In this document: piece after piece, positions 27,838 through 38,759 of the stretch
Position numbering within the stretch: position 1 is the first letter of the stretch
How the letters are laid out: each line of letters starts with the position of its first letter
Origin: Anaerofilum sp. An201
GTDB lineage: Bacteria; Bacillota; Clostridia; Oscillospirales; Ruminococcaceae
Length of the DNA stretch: 64,000 bases
NCBI RefSeq assembly: GCF_002160015.1
Contig: NZ_NFJT01000005.1
Coordinates: 99,505 to 163,504 of the forward strand
Reading direction: 5' to 3'
Translations under genes and position numbers: made by a program
Notes under the pieces: model-generated
What the model was told of the DNA's origin: nothing
What the model saw: only the letters and a program-made list of their open reading frames with translations
Databases searched by the model: none

Positions 27838-29052
27838 TCAGGTGCGGTAATCCCCGTTGATCTTCACATAGTCGTAGGTCAGGTCGCAGCCCCAGGCGGT
27901 GGCTTCGGCCTCGCCCTGGTGCAGCGCGATGCACACCCGGATCTCGCTTTCCAGCAGGATCTCCTTGGCCTTTTCCTCGCTGAATCCCAGCCCGGCGCCG
28001 TTTTTGCAGACGGCGATCGTGCCGGCCGCGCTCTCGAAGGCCACGTCCACCGCGTTCACGTCCACCGCCGCGCCGCTGTAGCCGATGGCGCACAGCACCC
28101 GCCCCCAGTTGGCGTCGGCGCCGAACATCGCCGCTTTGAAGAGACTGGAGCAGATCACGCTCTTGGCCACCGCTTTGGCCGCCGCGGTGTCGGCCGCGCC
28201 GGTGACGGTGCACTCCAGCAGCTTGGTGGCCCCCTCGCCGTCCTTCGCGATGGCGCGGCAGAGCGGACGGGTGACGGCGGCCAGCGCCTCGCAGAAGGCG
28301 TCGTAGTCGGCCCCCTCGCCGGTGATCTCCTCGTTGCCGGCCTGTCCGTTGGCCAGCACGGTGACCATATCGTTGGTGGAGGTGTCGCCGTCGATGCTGA
28401 TCATGTTGAAGCTGTCGGGCACGTCGGCGCTGAGCGCCTTCTGCAGCATGGCCGGGCAGATGGCCGCATCGGTGGTGATGAACACCAGCATGGTGGCCAT
28501 GTTGGGGTGGATCATACCGCTGCCCTTGGCGATGCCGCCCATGCGGCAGACCTTGCCGCCCACCGTGAACTCCACGGCCAGCTCTTTTTTGACCGTGTCG
28601 GTGGTCATGATGGCCTCGGCGGCGGCCTCCCCGCCGCCGGGGGCCAGCGCGGCGGCCGCGGCCGGGATGCCGGTCTCAAACGGAGCCAGCGTCATGGCCT
28701 GGCCGATCACGCCGGTGGAGGCCACCACCACGTCGCTGGCGGCGATGCCGGTGGCCTGCTCCACCAGACGGCACATGCCGGTGGCGATTTCAATGCCGTT
28801 GGCGTTGCAGGTGTTGGCGTTGCCCGAATTGCACACCACCGCCTGCGCGTGGCCGTCGGCGAGGTTCTGGGCGGTGACCACCAGCGGCGCGCCCTTCACC
28901 AGATTGGTGGTGTAGCAGGCGGCGGCCGCCGCCCGCGTGCTGCTGACGATCAGGGCCAGATCTTTCTTGGTGCGGTTTTTGCGGATGCCGCAGTGCACGC
29001 CCGACGCCGAAAATCCCGCTGCGGCGCAGACGCCGCCTTCGATGTATCTCAT
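27838..29052 (-). CDS. argJ: Bifunctional glutamate N-acetyltransferase/amino-acid acetyltransferase
   Basis: A 404-residue ornithine acetyltransferase, the recycling enzyme that moves acetyl from acetylornithine to glutamate. Two in-frame ATGs are six bases apart; the downstream one (29050-29052) is better spaced from GAGGGG. The self-cleavage site is clear: KGSGMIHPNMATMLVF, where Thr of MATML becomes the N-terminal nucleophile of the beta chain. Its presence means the pathway is the cyclic one and an argA or argE is not strictly needed. Confidence 0.95.
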   Translation of the reverse strand: MRYIEGGVCAAAGFSASGVHCGIRKNRTKKDLALIVSSTRAAAAACYTTNLVKGAPLVVTAQNLADGHAQAVVCNSGNANTCNANGIEIATGMCRLVEQATGIAASDVVVASTGVIGQAMTLAPFETGIPAAAAALAPGGGEAAAEAIMTTDTVKKELAVEFTVGGKVCRMGGIAKGSGMIHPNMATMLVFITTDAAICPAMLQKALSADVPDSFNMISIDGDTSTNDMVTVLANGQAGNEEITGEGADYDAFCEALAAVTRPLCRAIAKDGEGATKLLECTVTGAADTAAAKAVAKSVICSSLFKAAMFGADANWGRVLCAIGYSGAAVDVNAVDVAFESAAGTIAVCKNGAGLGFSEEKAKEILLESEIRVCIALHQGEAEATAWGCDLTYDYVKINGDYRT

Positions 29053-29071
29053 CCCCATATTCCCCTCTCTC

Positions 29072-30007
29072 TCACTCGGTCACGAGCCCTGCCGTCTCGG
29101 GCAGGCCCAGCGCCAGGTTCATGCACTGGATGGCGGCGCCGCTGGCGCCCTTGCCCAGGTTGTCGAACCGGGCCAGCAGCAGCATCCGGTCGGCTGTGCC
29201 GCCCACCGCGATCTGCATGCAGTCCCTGCCCGCAAGGCTGCCCGCCGCCCAGAAACCGTCGGCCGGCCGGGCCTGCACCTGCACAAGGCCTCCCTGCGCG
29301 TAGTGGGCGGCGTAGACCGCCCGCACCTCGTCCGGACCGGCCGGCCTTGCCAGCTGCCCGGCGTGCAGCGGGATGGTGACGAGCATCCCGCAGGCGTAGT
29401 CGTCCACCACCGGCAAAAACACCGGCGGGTGCTCCAGCCCGCACACCGCGCAGATCTCGGGCAGGTGCTTGTGCTGCTGGCCCAGCGCGTAGGCGCGGGG
29501 GCTATAGAGGTCGGGCGCCTTGTCCGCGGCCTCGTAGTCGGCGATCATGCCCTTGCCGCCGCCGGTATAGCCGGTGAGGCTGGCGGCGGCCAGCAGCGCG
29601 CCCGCGTCCAGCAGGCCCGCTTTGCGCAGCGGGTAGAGCAGCGCGTTCACGCCGCTGGCGTGGCAGCCGGGCACCGCGATGCGTTTGGACGACCGAATGT
29701 TTGCTTTCCACTCGCTGCCCAGCTCGGCAAAGCCGTAGGCCCAGCCGGGAGCGGTGCGGTGGGCGGTGGAGGTGTCCAGCACGACGGTGTGCGGGTTCTC
29801 CACCCAGGCGGCGGCTTCCCTGGCCGCCGCGTCGGGCAGGCACAGGAACACCGCGTCGGCGTCGTTCAGCGCGGCCCTGCGGGCGCTCTCGTCCCTGCGC
29901 AGCTCCTCGGGCAGCACCGTCACCGCGAGGTCGTCCCGCCCGGCCAGACGCTGGCGGATGCGCAGGCCGGTGGTGCCGGCGCTGCCGTCGATAAAGACCC
30001 TGTGCAT
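29072..30007 (-). CDS. argC: N-acetyl-gamma-glutamyl-phosphate reductase, short type
   Basis: A 311-residue NADPH-dependent reductase starting at ATG 30005-30007. The nucleotide-binding start is VFIDGSAGTTGLRI, the catalytic Cys is in VPGCHASGVNALLYPL, and YTGGGKGMI follows. The length and sequence match the shorter ArgC class (about 310 residues) rather than the 340-350-residue Bacillus type. It lies between argG and argJ with small gaps. Confidence 0.93.
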   Translation of the reverse strand: MHRVFIDGSAGTTGLRIRQRLAGRDDLAVTVLPEELRRDESARRAALNDADAVFLCLPDAAAREAAAWVENPHTVVLDTSTAHRTAPGWAYGFAELGSEWKANIRSSKRIAVPGCHASGVNALLYPLRKAGLLDAGALLAAASLTGYTGGGKGMIADYEAADKAPDLYSPRAYALGQQHKHLPEICAVCGLEHPPVFLPVVDDYACGMLVTIPLHAGQLARPAGPDEVRAVYAAHYAQGGLVQVQARPADGFWAAGSLAGRDCMQIAVGGTADRMLLLARFDNLGKGASGAAIQCMNLALGLPETAGLVTE

Positions 30008-30032
30008 GCGATCTCTTCCCCTCTTGTTTGGC

Positions 30033-31268
<1,236 letters not shown>

Positions 31269-31281
31269 ATATATACCCCTC

Positions 31282-31301
31282 TTTTGAATAATAATTCAAA
31301 A
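31282..31301 (-). promoter_or_regulatory. ARG-box-like operator (ArgR site)
   Basis: TTTTGAATAATAATTCAAAA is a near-perfect palindrome with the TGAAT/ATTCA core of Bacillus ArgR boxes. It lies between the promoter and the argG start, where bound repressor would block transcription. Confidence 0.7.
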
Positions 31302-31315
31302 TTTGCGTTGTGTAT

Positions 31316-31343
31316 ATTATACTCCATCCCCCTGCAAAGTCAA
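31316..31343 (-). promoter_or_regulatory. Promoter of the arginine operon
   Basis: Reading leftward, TTGACT (31338-31343), 16 bases, TATAAT (31316-31321). Confidence 0.7.
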
Positions 31344-31443
31344 TATATATTCATAATTTTCTTCATAATATGCAGCAATATCCCTGTTTTGACGGATATT
31401 CTGCATATTCAAACACATTCCGCCGTATTTTTGCACAAACGGA

Positions 31444-31472
31444 AGCCCCCGCAGAAAAAATCTGCGGGGGCG
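31444..31472. terminator. Hairpin after the YitT gene
   Basis: A perfect stem GCCCCCGCAGA/TCTGCGGGGGC (31445-31455 with 31461-31471) with an A/T-only loop lies twelve bases below the leftward YitT stop. The T-run after it is weak. Confidence 0.5.
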
Positions 31473-31483
31473 CATAGACGAGA

Positions 31484-32383
31484 TCATTGGTCGGCGTTGG
31501 CGCTGAACACGTCGGCCACCTCGATGATGGTGATGTAGGCCAGCGGATCAACGGTGTGGACGATCTCCTTCATCCGCCCCACCTGAAAGCGGTTGACCAC
31601 AAAATAGATCACCGAGCGGTCGGTGTTGGAGAAGCCGCCCTTGGCGGCGATGCTGGTGGCGCCGGTCTCAAAGGCGGTGGTGAGCGCCTGGCAGATGGCG
31701 TCGGGCGAGGTGGTGATGATCATGGCGGCTTTGGAACGGCCGATGCCCTCCACGATGAAGTCGAGGGTCTTGAGGGCGGCGTAGTAGGTGACGATGGAGT
31801 AGAGCGGCAGGATCCAGCTGCCCATCACCACACCGCACACAATATACAGCAGGACGTTGTAGGCCATCACAAAGGCGCCCACCGACACCCCCAGACGCCG
31901 CGCAAAGATCACCGCCATGACCTCGATGCCGTCCATCGCGCCGCCGAATTTGATGGCCAGGCCGCTGCCGATGCCCGAGATCACGCCGCCGAAAATGGAG
32001 CACAGCAGCAGGTCGGTGCCGGCCAGCGGCGAGGCGATGCTGACGTCGATGGGCAGCACGTCGGTGATGAGCCACGCGCCCAGCGAATAGATCGCCACCG
32101 CATAGCTGGCATAGACGGTGAATACGGAGCCCTGCTTTTTCAGGCCCACGATGAACAGCGGGATGTTCAGCACGAGCAGGAAAAAGGAGAGCGAAAAAGT
32201 GGGCGCCGTCAGCTGGGACAGCAGGATCGAGGTGCCCGAAATGCCGCTGTCGTACAGGTTCACCGGCGCGAGAAAGACGGTGACGCCGAAGGCATTGATG
32301 CATCCGGCAATGGTGAGAAAAACGATGTTCGTCAGCCGAAGCTGCGAACAGAAGCGCCGAAGCGCCAGAACAGACCGTTTCAA
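31484..32383 (-). CDS. YitT family membrane protein
   Basis: A 299-residue protein with a TTG start (32381-32383), six bases from GGAG. Five or so membrane segments fill residues 15-190 (DUF161/YitT_membrane, with APVNLYDSGISGTSILLSQLT and GGVISGIGSGLAIKFGGAMDGIEV). A C-terminal DUF2179 domain follows (SVIYFVVNRFQVGRMKEIV). Function is unknown; members are widespread in Firmicutes. It is separated from the arg operon by a hairpin. Confidence 0.88.
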   Translation of the reverse strand: MKRSVLALRRFCSQLRLTNIVFLTIAGCINAFGVTVFLAPVNLYDSGISGTSILLSQLTAPTFSLSFFLLVLNIPLFIVGLKKQGSVFTVYASYAVAIYSLGAWLITDVLPIDVSIASPLAGTDLLLCSIFGGVISGIGSGLAIKFGGAMDGIEVMAVIFARRLGVSVGAFVMAYNVLLYIVCGVVMGSWILPLYSIVTYYAALKTLDFIVEGIGRSKAAMIITTSPDAICQALTTAFETGATSIAAKGGFSNTDRSVIYFVVNRFQVGRMKEIVHTVDPLAYITIIEVADVFSANADQ

Positions 32384-32580
32384 AATGGTCTCCCCCCTTC
32401 TGTATTTGGAACCAGTTTCTAACTCTTACAGAATAATTTTAACAAAACAAAGGGGGGAAAGTCCACCGTTTTTTATGAAGAAACCGTAAAAAACACCGAG
32501 GGACGCGGCTTTTGCGGGCCGCGCCGGAAATTTTCCGCCCGTTTTCGGGCCGCGGCCGGCACCGGATCGAGGGGTTTCGC

Positions 32581-32609
32581 TTGCCTTTTTTGGGAAAATA
32601 CGATAGGAT
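32581..32609 (+). promoter_or_regulatory. Promoter of the TetR gene
   Basis: TTGCCT (32581-32586), 17 bases, TAGGAT (32604-32609). Confidence 0.4.
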
Positions 32610-32641
32610 GATACCAGCACACATGCAGGGAGGCGCTGGGG

Positions 32642-33232
32642 ATGGCGGGAAAGCTGGAACAGCAGAAACAGGAGAAAAAGCAGAATTTGCTGACGGCCGC
32701 GCTTGAGCTGTTTATGGAAAACGGGGTGGCAAAGACCTCCATCGACCAGATCGCCGGCCGGGCGCAGGTGGCCAAGGGGACCTTTTACCTGTATTTTCAC
32801 GACAAAGAGGATCTTTTGCAGGAACTGATCTACCGCATCAGCTGCCATGTGCTGGACGAGGCCTACCGCGCGGTGGACAGCCGCCGCACCGACGATTTCA
32901 TCGAAAACGTGATCCTCTTTGCCGACGCGATCATCGAATACTTCAAGCGCAACCGGCTGCAGCTGCGGTTGATTGAGCGCAACTTCTCCTGGCCGCTGGT
33001 GACAAGGCAGATGTCCGCGCGCACCGACGCGATCTGGCAGGCCCTGATCCGCGACCTGCAGGCCAGCCCCCTGGCACGCACCCACACCGGCGACGAGATG
33101 TTCAAGCTGATCTTTGTGATCGTGGAGATGTGCGGGTCGGTGTGCTATTCCTCCATCATCGAGGAAAAGCCAGACACCATCGACAACATGAAGCCGGTGC
33201 TGTACGGCATCATCCGCCGGGCGCTGGGCTGA
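32642..33232 (+). CDS. TetR family transcriptional regulator
   Basis: A 196-residue protein starting at ATG 32642-32644 after GGGAGG. The HTH is typical (LLTAALELFMENGVAKTSIDQIAGRAQVAKGTFYLYFHDKEDLL in two halves), followed by a variable helical ligand domain. It is divergent from the YitT gene and convergent with the ABC-F gene. The target is unknown; itself or YitT are the nearest candidates. Confidence 0.9.
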   Translation: MAGKLEQQKQEKKQNLLTAALELFMENGVAKTSIDQIAGRAQVAKGTFYLYFHDKEDLLQELIYRISCHVLDEAYRAVDSRRTDDFIENVILFADAIIEYFKRNRLQLRLIERNFSWPLVTRQMSARTDAIWQALIRDLQASPLARTHTGDEMFKLIFVIVEMCGSVCYSSIIEEKPDTIDNMKPVLYGIIRRALG

Positions 33233-33246
33233 ATGGAAATGCACAA

Positions 33247-33293
33247 AAAACCCGCGGTCTCCCCCCGTTTTCGGAGAGGGACCGCGGGTTTTG
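33247..33293. terminator. Bidirectional terminator, TetR and ABC-F genes
   Basis: The outer stem AAAACCCGCGGTC/GACCGCGGGTTTT lies between convergent genes, with an inner CTCC/GGAG pairing. Confidence 0.7.
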
Positions 33294-33297
33294 CTAT

Positions 33298-34794
33298 TTA
33301 CGGTTCTGCCGGATACAGGCGGACCCGCGCGGTGGCCACCGCGCGCACAAAGGCCGCGTCGTGCTCCACAAACAGCATGGTGGGCTGCGCCTGCAGGATC
33401 ATCTGCTCGATCTGCTCCCGGGAGGGCAGGTCGATATAATTCAGCGGCTCGTCCCAGATATACAGGTGGGCCGGGCAGCACAGGCTGGCCGCCAGCAGCA
33501 CCTTCTTCTTTTGTCCATCGCTGTAGGATGCCAGGTCGCGCCCGAACAGCTCCCGCGGGAAATCCAGCTTTCGCAGGATCGTCAGCAGGCGGGTGCGGTC
33601 GATGTCATGGTCGGCGCACAGGCCGGACAGGCTGCCCTGCAGCCCGCGCACCGTCTGGCTCATCACCGACACCACCGCCCCCTGCGCGATCGCCGCCCGC
33701 CCCGCGCCGGACAGCTGCCCCGCCGCCATCTGCAGCAGGCTGGTCTTGCCCGCGCCGTTCACCCCCTCCACCGCAATGCGCTGCCCGCTGTGGAGGAGCA
33801 GGTCCACCGGCGCGCAGACCGGTGCGCCGTCCCGGAAGGGCTGGGCCTGTTCCAGGCGCAGCACCGGGCGGCCGTCCCATCCAAGCGGGCGCAGGCAGAG
33901 CGCTTCCGCGGTGTCCACGTCCTGCAAAAGCCCGGCCTTTTCCTCGATGGCGCGCTGGCGGCGGGTTTGGATATTCTGCGCCTGCTGCATCATCTTGGCG
34001 GCCTTGTGGCCCAGATACCCGCGGTCGGGGCGCAGGCCGCTGGCGCTGTTCTGCCCCTGCCCCTTTTTGGCCGCCTCCGCCTTCTGGCTCCAGCAGGCTG
34101 TGCGGCGGGCGGATTCGCGCAGGCGGTCGATGTCCCGGGCCAGCTTTTCGTTCCGCTCCTGTTTTTCGCGGTCGATCCGCGCTTTCTGCTTTTGATATTC
34201 CCCATACCCGCCTGCCACCAGCATCGGCCCGCCCGGCAGAAGCGCCAGTGTGTGGTCGGTGCAGGCGCACAGGAATTCGCGGTCGTGCGAGATCAGGAAA
34301 TAGCCGGCCCGGCTGCGGCGCAGGAACTCGGCCAGAACCCGGCGCCCGTCGGCATCCAGATGGTTTGTCGGCTCGTCGATCAGCAGGCAGCCGTCCCCCA
34401 GCATCAGGGCCGCCAGCTGCAGCTTGGTCTGCATGCCGGGCGACAGCGTATCCCACGGCTGCCAGATCGTTTCCGGCTGCATGGACAGCTGGTGCAGCTG
34501 CTTTTCCAGCTGCCACTGTGCAAGGCCGGGGCACAGCTGCTGCGCGACCTGCCAGCCGGTCTGCCAGCCGTCCTCCACGGCGGCCGGAAAGCTCCGGAAC
34601 TGCGCGGCGGTGACGATCTGCCCCTGAAACGGCCAGCGCCCCTGCAGAAGGCCGAACAGGGTGCTTTTGCCCATGCCGTTGCGGCCCACGACAGCCAGCT
34701 TCCAGCTTGTGTCCAGCTGTGCCGACCAGTTTGAAAAAAGCTCCTCCCCGCCGGGGTGGGCAAAGGTGAGGCTGCGGATTGAAATTTGCGACAT
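33298..34794 (-). CDS. Lsa-type ABC-F ribosomal protection protein
   Basis: A 498-residue protein with two ATPase domains and no membrane segments, starting at ATG 34792-34794, nine bases from AAGGAG. Walker A motifs are GRNGMGKST and GVNGAGKTS, and Walker B regions are CLLIDEPTNHLDADGRR and LYIWDEPLNYIDLPSREQ. The last, with ASYSDGQKKKVLLAASL, is characteristic of the Lsa/Vga group, which dislodges lincosamides, pleuromutilins and streptogramin A from ribosomes. The linker is long and basic. A structured leader upstream supports antibiotic-inducible control. Resistance spectrum cannot be read from sequence. Confidence 0.85.
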   Translation of the reverse strand: MSQISIRSLTFAHPGGEELFSNWSAQLDTSWKLAVVGRNGMGKSTLFGLLQGRWPFQGQIVTAAQFRSFPAAVEDGWQTGWQVAQQLCPGLAQWQLEKQLHQLSMQPETIWQPWDTLSPGMQTKLQLAALMLGDGCLLIDEPTNHLDADGRRVLAEFLRRSRAGYFLISHDREFLCACTDHTLALLPGGPMLVAGGYGEYQKQKARIDREKQERNEKLARDIDRLRESARRTACWSQKAEAAKKGQGQNSASGLRPDRGYLGHKAAKMMQQAQNIQTRRQRAIEEKAGLLQDVDTAEALCLRPLGWDGRPVLRLEQAQPFRDGAPVCAPVDLLLHSGQRIAVEGVNGAGKTSLLQMAAGQLSGAGRAAIAQGAVVSVMSQTVRGLQGSLSGLCADHDIDRTRLLTILRKLDFPRELFGRDLASYSDGQKKKVLLAASLCCPAHLYIWDEPLNYIDLPSREQIEQMILQAQPTMLFVEHDAAFVRAVATARVRLYPAEP

Positions 34795-34999
34795 ACAAAA
34801 AAACTCCTTGCAAAAGGGCGCAGGAATCCCCGTTCTGCAAAAAGGGCGCAAAAAAAGAAGGCACCCCAAACGGATGTGATCCCTGCCGGTGAACACACCA
34901 ACCCCGCGGCGCAGCCATTGCAGGCCGGCCCAAGCCAGGTTTGTGTGAAAGCGGTTGGAATCAGTTGCGCATCCGTCGGCGTCCTCCTTTTGTTTTGCT
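34795..34999 (-). promoter_or_regulatory. Structured 5' leader of the ABC-F gene
   Basis: About 205 bases separate the predicted start of transcription from the ABC-F ATG. Read leftward, a long-range stem CACACAAACC/GGTTGGTGTG follows the short upstream ORF, then a GGCA/TGCC pairing and a run of seven Ts (near 34850). This suggests transcription attenuation. Confidence 0.45.
34961..34972 (-). other. Three-codon upstream ORF in the ABC-F leader
   Basis: ATG CGC AAC TGA (Met-Arg-Asn-stop) follows AGGAGG by ten bases, near the start of the leader. Such minimal ORFs with good ribosome binding sites occur in leaders of drug-inducible ABC-F genes. Confidence 0.45.
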
Positions 35000-35005
35000 T
35001 CGACC

Positions 35006-35035
35006 ATCATACCACACCCGCAGGCGGCGTGTCAA
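35006..35035 (-). promoter_or_regulatory. Promoter of the ABC-F gene
   Basis: Reading leftward, TTGACA (35030-35035), 18 bases, TATGAT (35006-35011). Confidence 0.65.
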
Positions 35036-35076
35036 GCAGGTCTGCACGTTTGTCCCCACGCGCCGGAAAGGTGCAG

Positions 35077-35116
35077 AAATCCCCGCCTTCCCATGCGGAA
35101 AGCGGGGAGATTTTTT
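35077..35116. terminator. Terminator after the DUF1846 gene
   Basis: The stem AATCCCCGC/GCGGGGAGATT directly follows the leftward DUF1846 stop; the T-run is stronger on the plus strand. Confidence 0.5.
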
Positions 35117-36596
35117 AGAAATACAGGTCCTTGCTGGGATACTCGGGGTCGCAGGTGAGGCGCAGGCCCAGCTTGCGCAGGGTGCCCTCGTCGCCGTTGT
35201 GCAGCATCTGGCTGGAGTGCATGTCCAGGTCGCGCAGCGCGGGCAGCTGCTCCATCGCGCGGGCGGCGGTGGCGTTGGTGGCGGCGGTGATGGACAGCGC
35301 GGCCAGCACGTCGTCCACCTTCAGCACCGACGAACGGCTGCCCAGAATGTTGATCTTCAGCTTCAGGATGGGCTCCAGCACCTCGGGGCGGATCAGCAGG
35401 GTCTCGGCGTCGATGCCGGCCATCTGCTTGATGGCGTTCAGGACGGCGGCGCTGCTGGCGCTCATCAGGTTGCTGGCGCGGCCGGTGACGATGCTGCCGT
35501 CCTCCAGCTGGATGGCCGCGGCGGCGGCGCCGGTGTCCTCGCGGCGCTTGCGGGCGGGCAGCACGCAGGGACGGTCCTCGGGATGCAGGCCCAGCTGCTG
35601 CATGATGCGCTCGATCTTGTGGCGGGCGGATTTTTTGCCCTTGCCCTGCCGGTAGTCGCAGGCGGCCTTGTAGTAGCGACGGATGATCTCCTGGCAGGCC
35701 GCATACCGTACCACCTCGTCGTCGCAGACGGCATAGCCGGCCATGTTCACGCCCATGTCGGTGGGGCTGCGGTAGAAGTTTTCGTCGCCGGTGATGCGGG
35801 TGAGGATGTTCTGCACGATGGGGAAGGCCTCCACATCGCGGTTGTAGTTGACGGTGGTCTCGCCGTAGGCCTCCAGGTGGAACGGGTCGATCATGTTCAC
35901 ATCGTCCAGGTCGGCGGTGGCGGCCTCGTAGGCGAGGTTCACCGGGTGCTTCAGCGGCAGGTTCCAGATGGGGAAGGTCTCAAACTTGGCGTAGCCCGCC
36001 ATCGTGCCGCGGCGGTACTCGTGGTACACCTGCGACAGGCAGGTGGCCAGCTTGCCGCTGCCCGGGCCGGGCGCGGTGACCACCACCAGCGGCTTGGTGG
36101 TTTCGATGTAGGGGTTGGCGCCGTAGCCCTCGTCGCTGCAGATGTGGTCGATGTCGGCGGGATAACCGGCGATGGGACGATGGATATAGTTGCGCACCCC
36201 GCGGAAGGTGAGCTTGCGCACAAAGGCGTCGGCGGCAGGCTGGCCGGCGTATCGGGTGATGACCACGCTGTTGACCTCGATGCCCATGTGGGTGATGTCG
36301 TCGATCAGGCGCAGCACTTCCATGTCGTAGCTGATGCCCAGGTCGGCGCGGACCTTGGTCTTTTCGATATCGTCGGCCGACACGCAGAAGATGATCTCGG
36401 CCGAATCCCGCATCTCGTACAGCAGGCGGATCTTGCCGTTCACGTCGAAGCCGGGCAGCACGCGCGCGGCGTGGTAGTCGTCGAACAGCTTGCCGCCAAA
36501 CTCCAGATACAGCTTGCCTTTGAATTTGGAGATGCGCTCCTGGATGTGCTGCTTCTGCAGCTCGATATACTTTTGATTGTCGAACCCGATCTTCAA
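35115..36596 (-). CDS. DUF1846 domain-containing protein
   Basis: A 493-residue cytoplasmic protein. I place the start at TTG 36594-36596, eight bases from AAAGGAG, because the first conserved residues KIGFDNQKYIELQ follow directly and no ATG is nearby. The sequence is typical of DUF1846 throughout: LYLEFGGKLFDDYHAARVLPGF, TAPGPGSGKLATCLSQVYHE (a P-loop-like GPGSGK), GVNMAGYAV. The family is conserved in Firmicutes with structures known but function unclear. It is a single-gene unit between ABC-F and ftsH. Confidence 0.9.
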   Translation of the reverse strand: MKIGFDNQKYIELQKQHIQERISKFKGKLYLEFGGKLFDDYHAARVLPGFDVNGKIRLLYEMRDSAEIIFCVSADDIEKTKVRADLGISYDMEVLRLIDDITHMGIEVNSVVITRYAGQPAADAFVRKLTFRGVRNYIHRPIAGYPADIDHICSDEGYGANPYIETTKPLVVVTAPGPGSGKLATCLSQVYHEYRRGTMAGYAKFETFPIWNLPLKHPVNLAYEAATADLDDVNMIDPFHLEAYGETTVNYNRDVEAFPIVQNILTRITGDENFYRSPTDMGVNMAGYAVCDDEVVRYAACQEIIRRYYKAACDYRQGKGKKSARHKIERIMQQLGLHPEDRPCVLPARKRREDTGAAAAAIQLEDGSIVTGRASNLMSASSAAVLNAIKQMAGIDAETLLIRPEVLEPILKLKINILGSRSSVLKVDDVLAALSITAATNATAARAMEQLPALRDLDMHSSQMLHNGDEGTLRKLGLRLTCDPEYPSKDLYF

Positions 36597-36765
36597 CGCC
36601 AAGACTCCTTTCCCATACACCGGTCTGCACCGGCGGTCCATATAAAACACAACGTCTCTTATGGTATCACATTTTGCGCGGATTTTGCAAGTGATTCCCC
36701 GCGCTGCGCGCACCGAAATTCGGCCGGTTTTGCCGCCGTGTTTTGTCCGTTTTGCTCCCCAAACC

Positions 36766-36803
36766 CAAAAACGCCCAAAGCCGCAGGGGCTTTGGACGTT
36801 TCT
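36766..36803 (-). terminator. Terminator after ftsH
   Basis: Read leftward, AAACGTCCAAAGCC/GGCTTTGGGCGTTT forms a 14-base-pair stem with one mismatch and a short loop, followed by TT. Confidence 0.7.
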
Positions 36804-36808
36804 GTGGT

Positions 36809-38659
36809 TCAGGCTTCGCCGTCGCTCTGGCGCACGATCTCCATGAATTCCTCGCCGGTGATCGTCTCCCGCTCCAGCAGGAAGGCCGCCAGGCGGTGCA
36901 GCAGGTCCTGGTCTTTTTGCAGGATGTCGGAGGCCTTCTGATGGGCCTTCTTGATGAGCGACAGCACCTCCGCGTCGATGCGGGCGGCGGTGTCGGCGCT
37001 GCAGGTGAGGGAGGCGTCGCCGCCCAGATACTGGTTGGTCATCGTCTCCAGCGCCATCATGTCGAACTCCTCGCTCATGCCCAGGCGGGTGACCATGCCG
37101 CGGGCCAGACGGGTGGCCTGCTCGATGTCGTTGGAGGCGCCCGAGGTGAAGGTGCCGAAGATCAGCTCCTCGGCGGCGCGTCCGCCGGTGTAGGTGACGA
37201 TCTTGTTGAAGGCCTCCTCGCGGGTGAGCAGGTTGGTCTCCTCCTCCGGCACCTGCATGGTGTAGCCCAGCGCGCCCGAGGTGCGGGGCACGATGGTGAT
37301 TTTGGCCACCGGGGCGGAATGGCTCTGCCGCGCCGCCACCAGCGCGTGGCCGATCTCGTGGTAGGCCACGATCTGCTTCTCCTTGGGGCTGATGACCTTG
37401 CCCTTGCGCTGGTAGCCGGCGATGATGACCTCCACCGCCTCCTCCAGATCGCTCTGGTTGACGATGCGGCGGTTGCACTTGACGGCGCGCAGGGCGGCCT
37501 CGTTGATGATGTTGGCAAGCTCCGCGCCGCTGGTGCCGCTGGTGGCGCGCGCGATGGCCAGCAGGTCCACCTTTTCGTCCAGCATGATCTTGCGGGCATG
37601 TACTTTCAGGATGGCTTCGCGGCCCTCGAGGTCGGGCAGCTCCACCGGGATGCGCCGGTCGAACCGGCCGGGGCGCAGCAGGGCCTTGTCCAGCGTTTCG
37701 GGGCGGTTGGTGGCCGCCAGGATGATGACGCCCCGGCTGCCGTCGAAGCCGTCCATCTCGGTGAGCAGCTGGTTCAGGGTCTGCTCGCGCTCGTCGTTGC
37801 CGCCCATCGCGCCGGCGCCGTCGCGGCTTTTGCCGATGGTGTCGATCTCGTCGATAAACACGATGCAGGGCGCTTTTTCATTCGCCTGCTTGAACAGATC
37901 GCGCACGCGGGCGGCGCCCATGCCCACGAACATCTCCACAAATTCCGAGCCGGCGATCGAGAAGAAGGGGACCCCTGCTTCGCCCGCCACCGCCTTTGCC
38001 AGCAGCGTCTTGCCGGTGCCCGGAGGGCCGACCAGCAGCGCGCCCTTGGGCATCACGGCGCCCACGCTGCGGTATTTGTCGGGGCTGTGCAGGAAATCCA
38101 CGATCTCGGCCAGCGCTTCCTTGGCCTCGTCCTGTCCGGCCACATCGGCAAAGGTGATGCCGGTCTGCGCCTGCACATACACCTTTGCGTTGGATTTGCC
38201 GAAGCTCATCGCGTTGCCGCCCATCTTCTTCTGCATCATGCGCATCAGCAAAAAGCCCGCGCCCACCATCAGCCCGATCGGCAGAATCCAGCTGAGCAGA
38301 AAGCTCAGCATCGAGCTCTGCTGGGTGAGCGGCTCTTTATAGAAATCCACCGGCTCGCCGTCGGCGGTCTTGGCCTGCTGCAGCGTCTGCACCAGGTCGG
38401 GATCGTTCATCGCGCCGGTGGTGCACACCATCTTGCGGCCCTTGTCGTCGGTGGCGAGGAACTCGATGGCGGTGCCGGTGCCGTCCAGCGCCACCCGGCT
38501 CACCTTGCCCTCCTCCACCATCGTGAGGAACTCGTTGTAGGTGACGGTGGTGGGCTGCGTGATCATGGGCATCACGAACAGGTTCATCACCATCATGAAT
38601 ATAAGCGCCGCAGCGCTGAAAATAAGGATCGTCTTGCGGGGGTCTTTTGGCTGTTGCAT
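36809..38659 (-). CDS. ftsH: ATP-dependent zinc metalloprotease FtsH
   Basis: A 616-residue membrane protease for quality control of membrane and soluble proteins. The second of two ATGs (38657-38659) is eight bases from GGAG. Two membrane segments flank a small outside domain (about residues 10-30 and 115-135). The AAA domain has GPPGTGKT and [12 protein letters not shown], the SRH ends [18 protein letters not shown], and the zinc site is HEIGH. Ile replaces the usual Ala in HEAGH, a tolerated position. It is monocistronic. Confidence 0.96.
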   Translation of the reverse strand: MQQPKDPRKTILIFSAAALIFMMVMNLFVMPMITQPTTVTYNEFLTMVEEGKVSRVALDGTGTAIEFLATDDKGRKMVCTTGAMNDPDLVQTLQQAKTADGEPVDFYKEPLTQQSSMLSFLLSWILPIGLMVGAGFLLMRMMQKKMGGNAMSFGKSNAKVYVQAQTGITFADVAGQDEAKEALAEIVDFLHSPDKYRSVGAVMPKGALLVGPPGTGKTLLAKAVAGEAGVPFFSIAGSEFVEMFVGMGAARVRDLFKQANEKAPCIVFIDEIDTIGKSRDGAGAMGGNDEREQTLNQLLTEMDGFDGSRGVIILAATNRPETLDKALLRPGRFDRRIPVELPDLEGREAILKVHARKIMLDEKVDLLAIARATSGTSGAELANIINEAALRAVKCNRRIVNQSDLEEAVEVIIAGYQRKGKVISPKEKQIVAYHEIGHALVAARQSHSAPVAKITIVPRTSGALGYTMQVPEEETNLLTREEAFNKIVTYTGGRAAEELIFGTFTSGASNDIEQATRLARGMVTRLGMSEEFDMMALETMTNQYLGGDASLTCSADTAARIDAEVLSLIKKAHQKASDILQKDQDLLHRLAAFLLERETITGEEFMEIVRQSDGEA

Positions 38660-38759
38660 GGCCATTTCTCCTTTGCAGCGGGCTATACCGCCAGAATAGG
38701 TTCATTGTAGCATATACCTGTGAAGAAACGCCGCTCCAATTGTAAACAAAATATGAACG

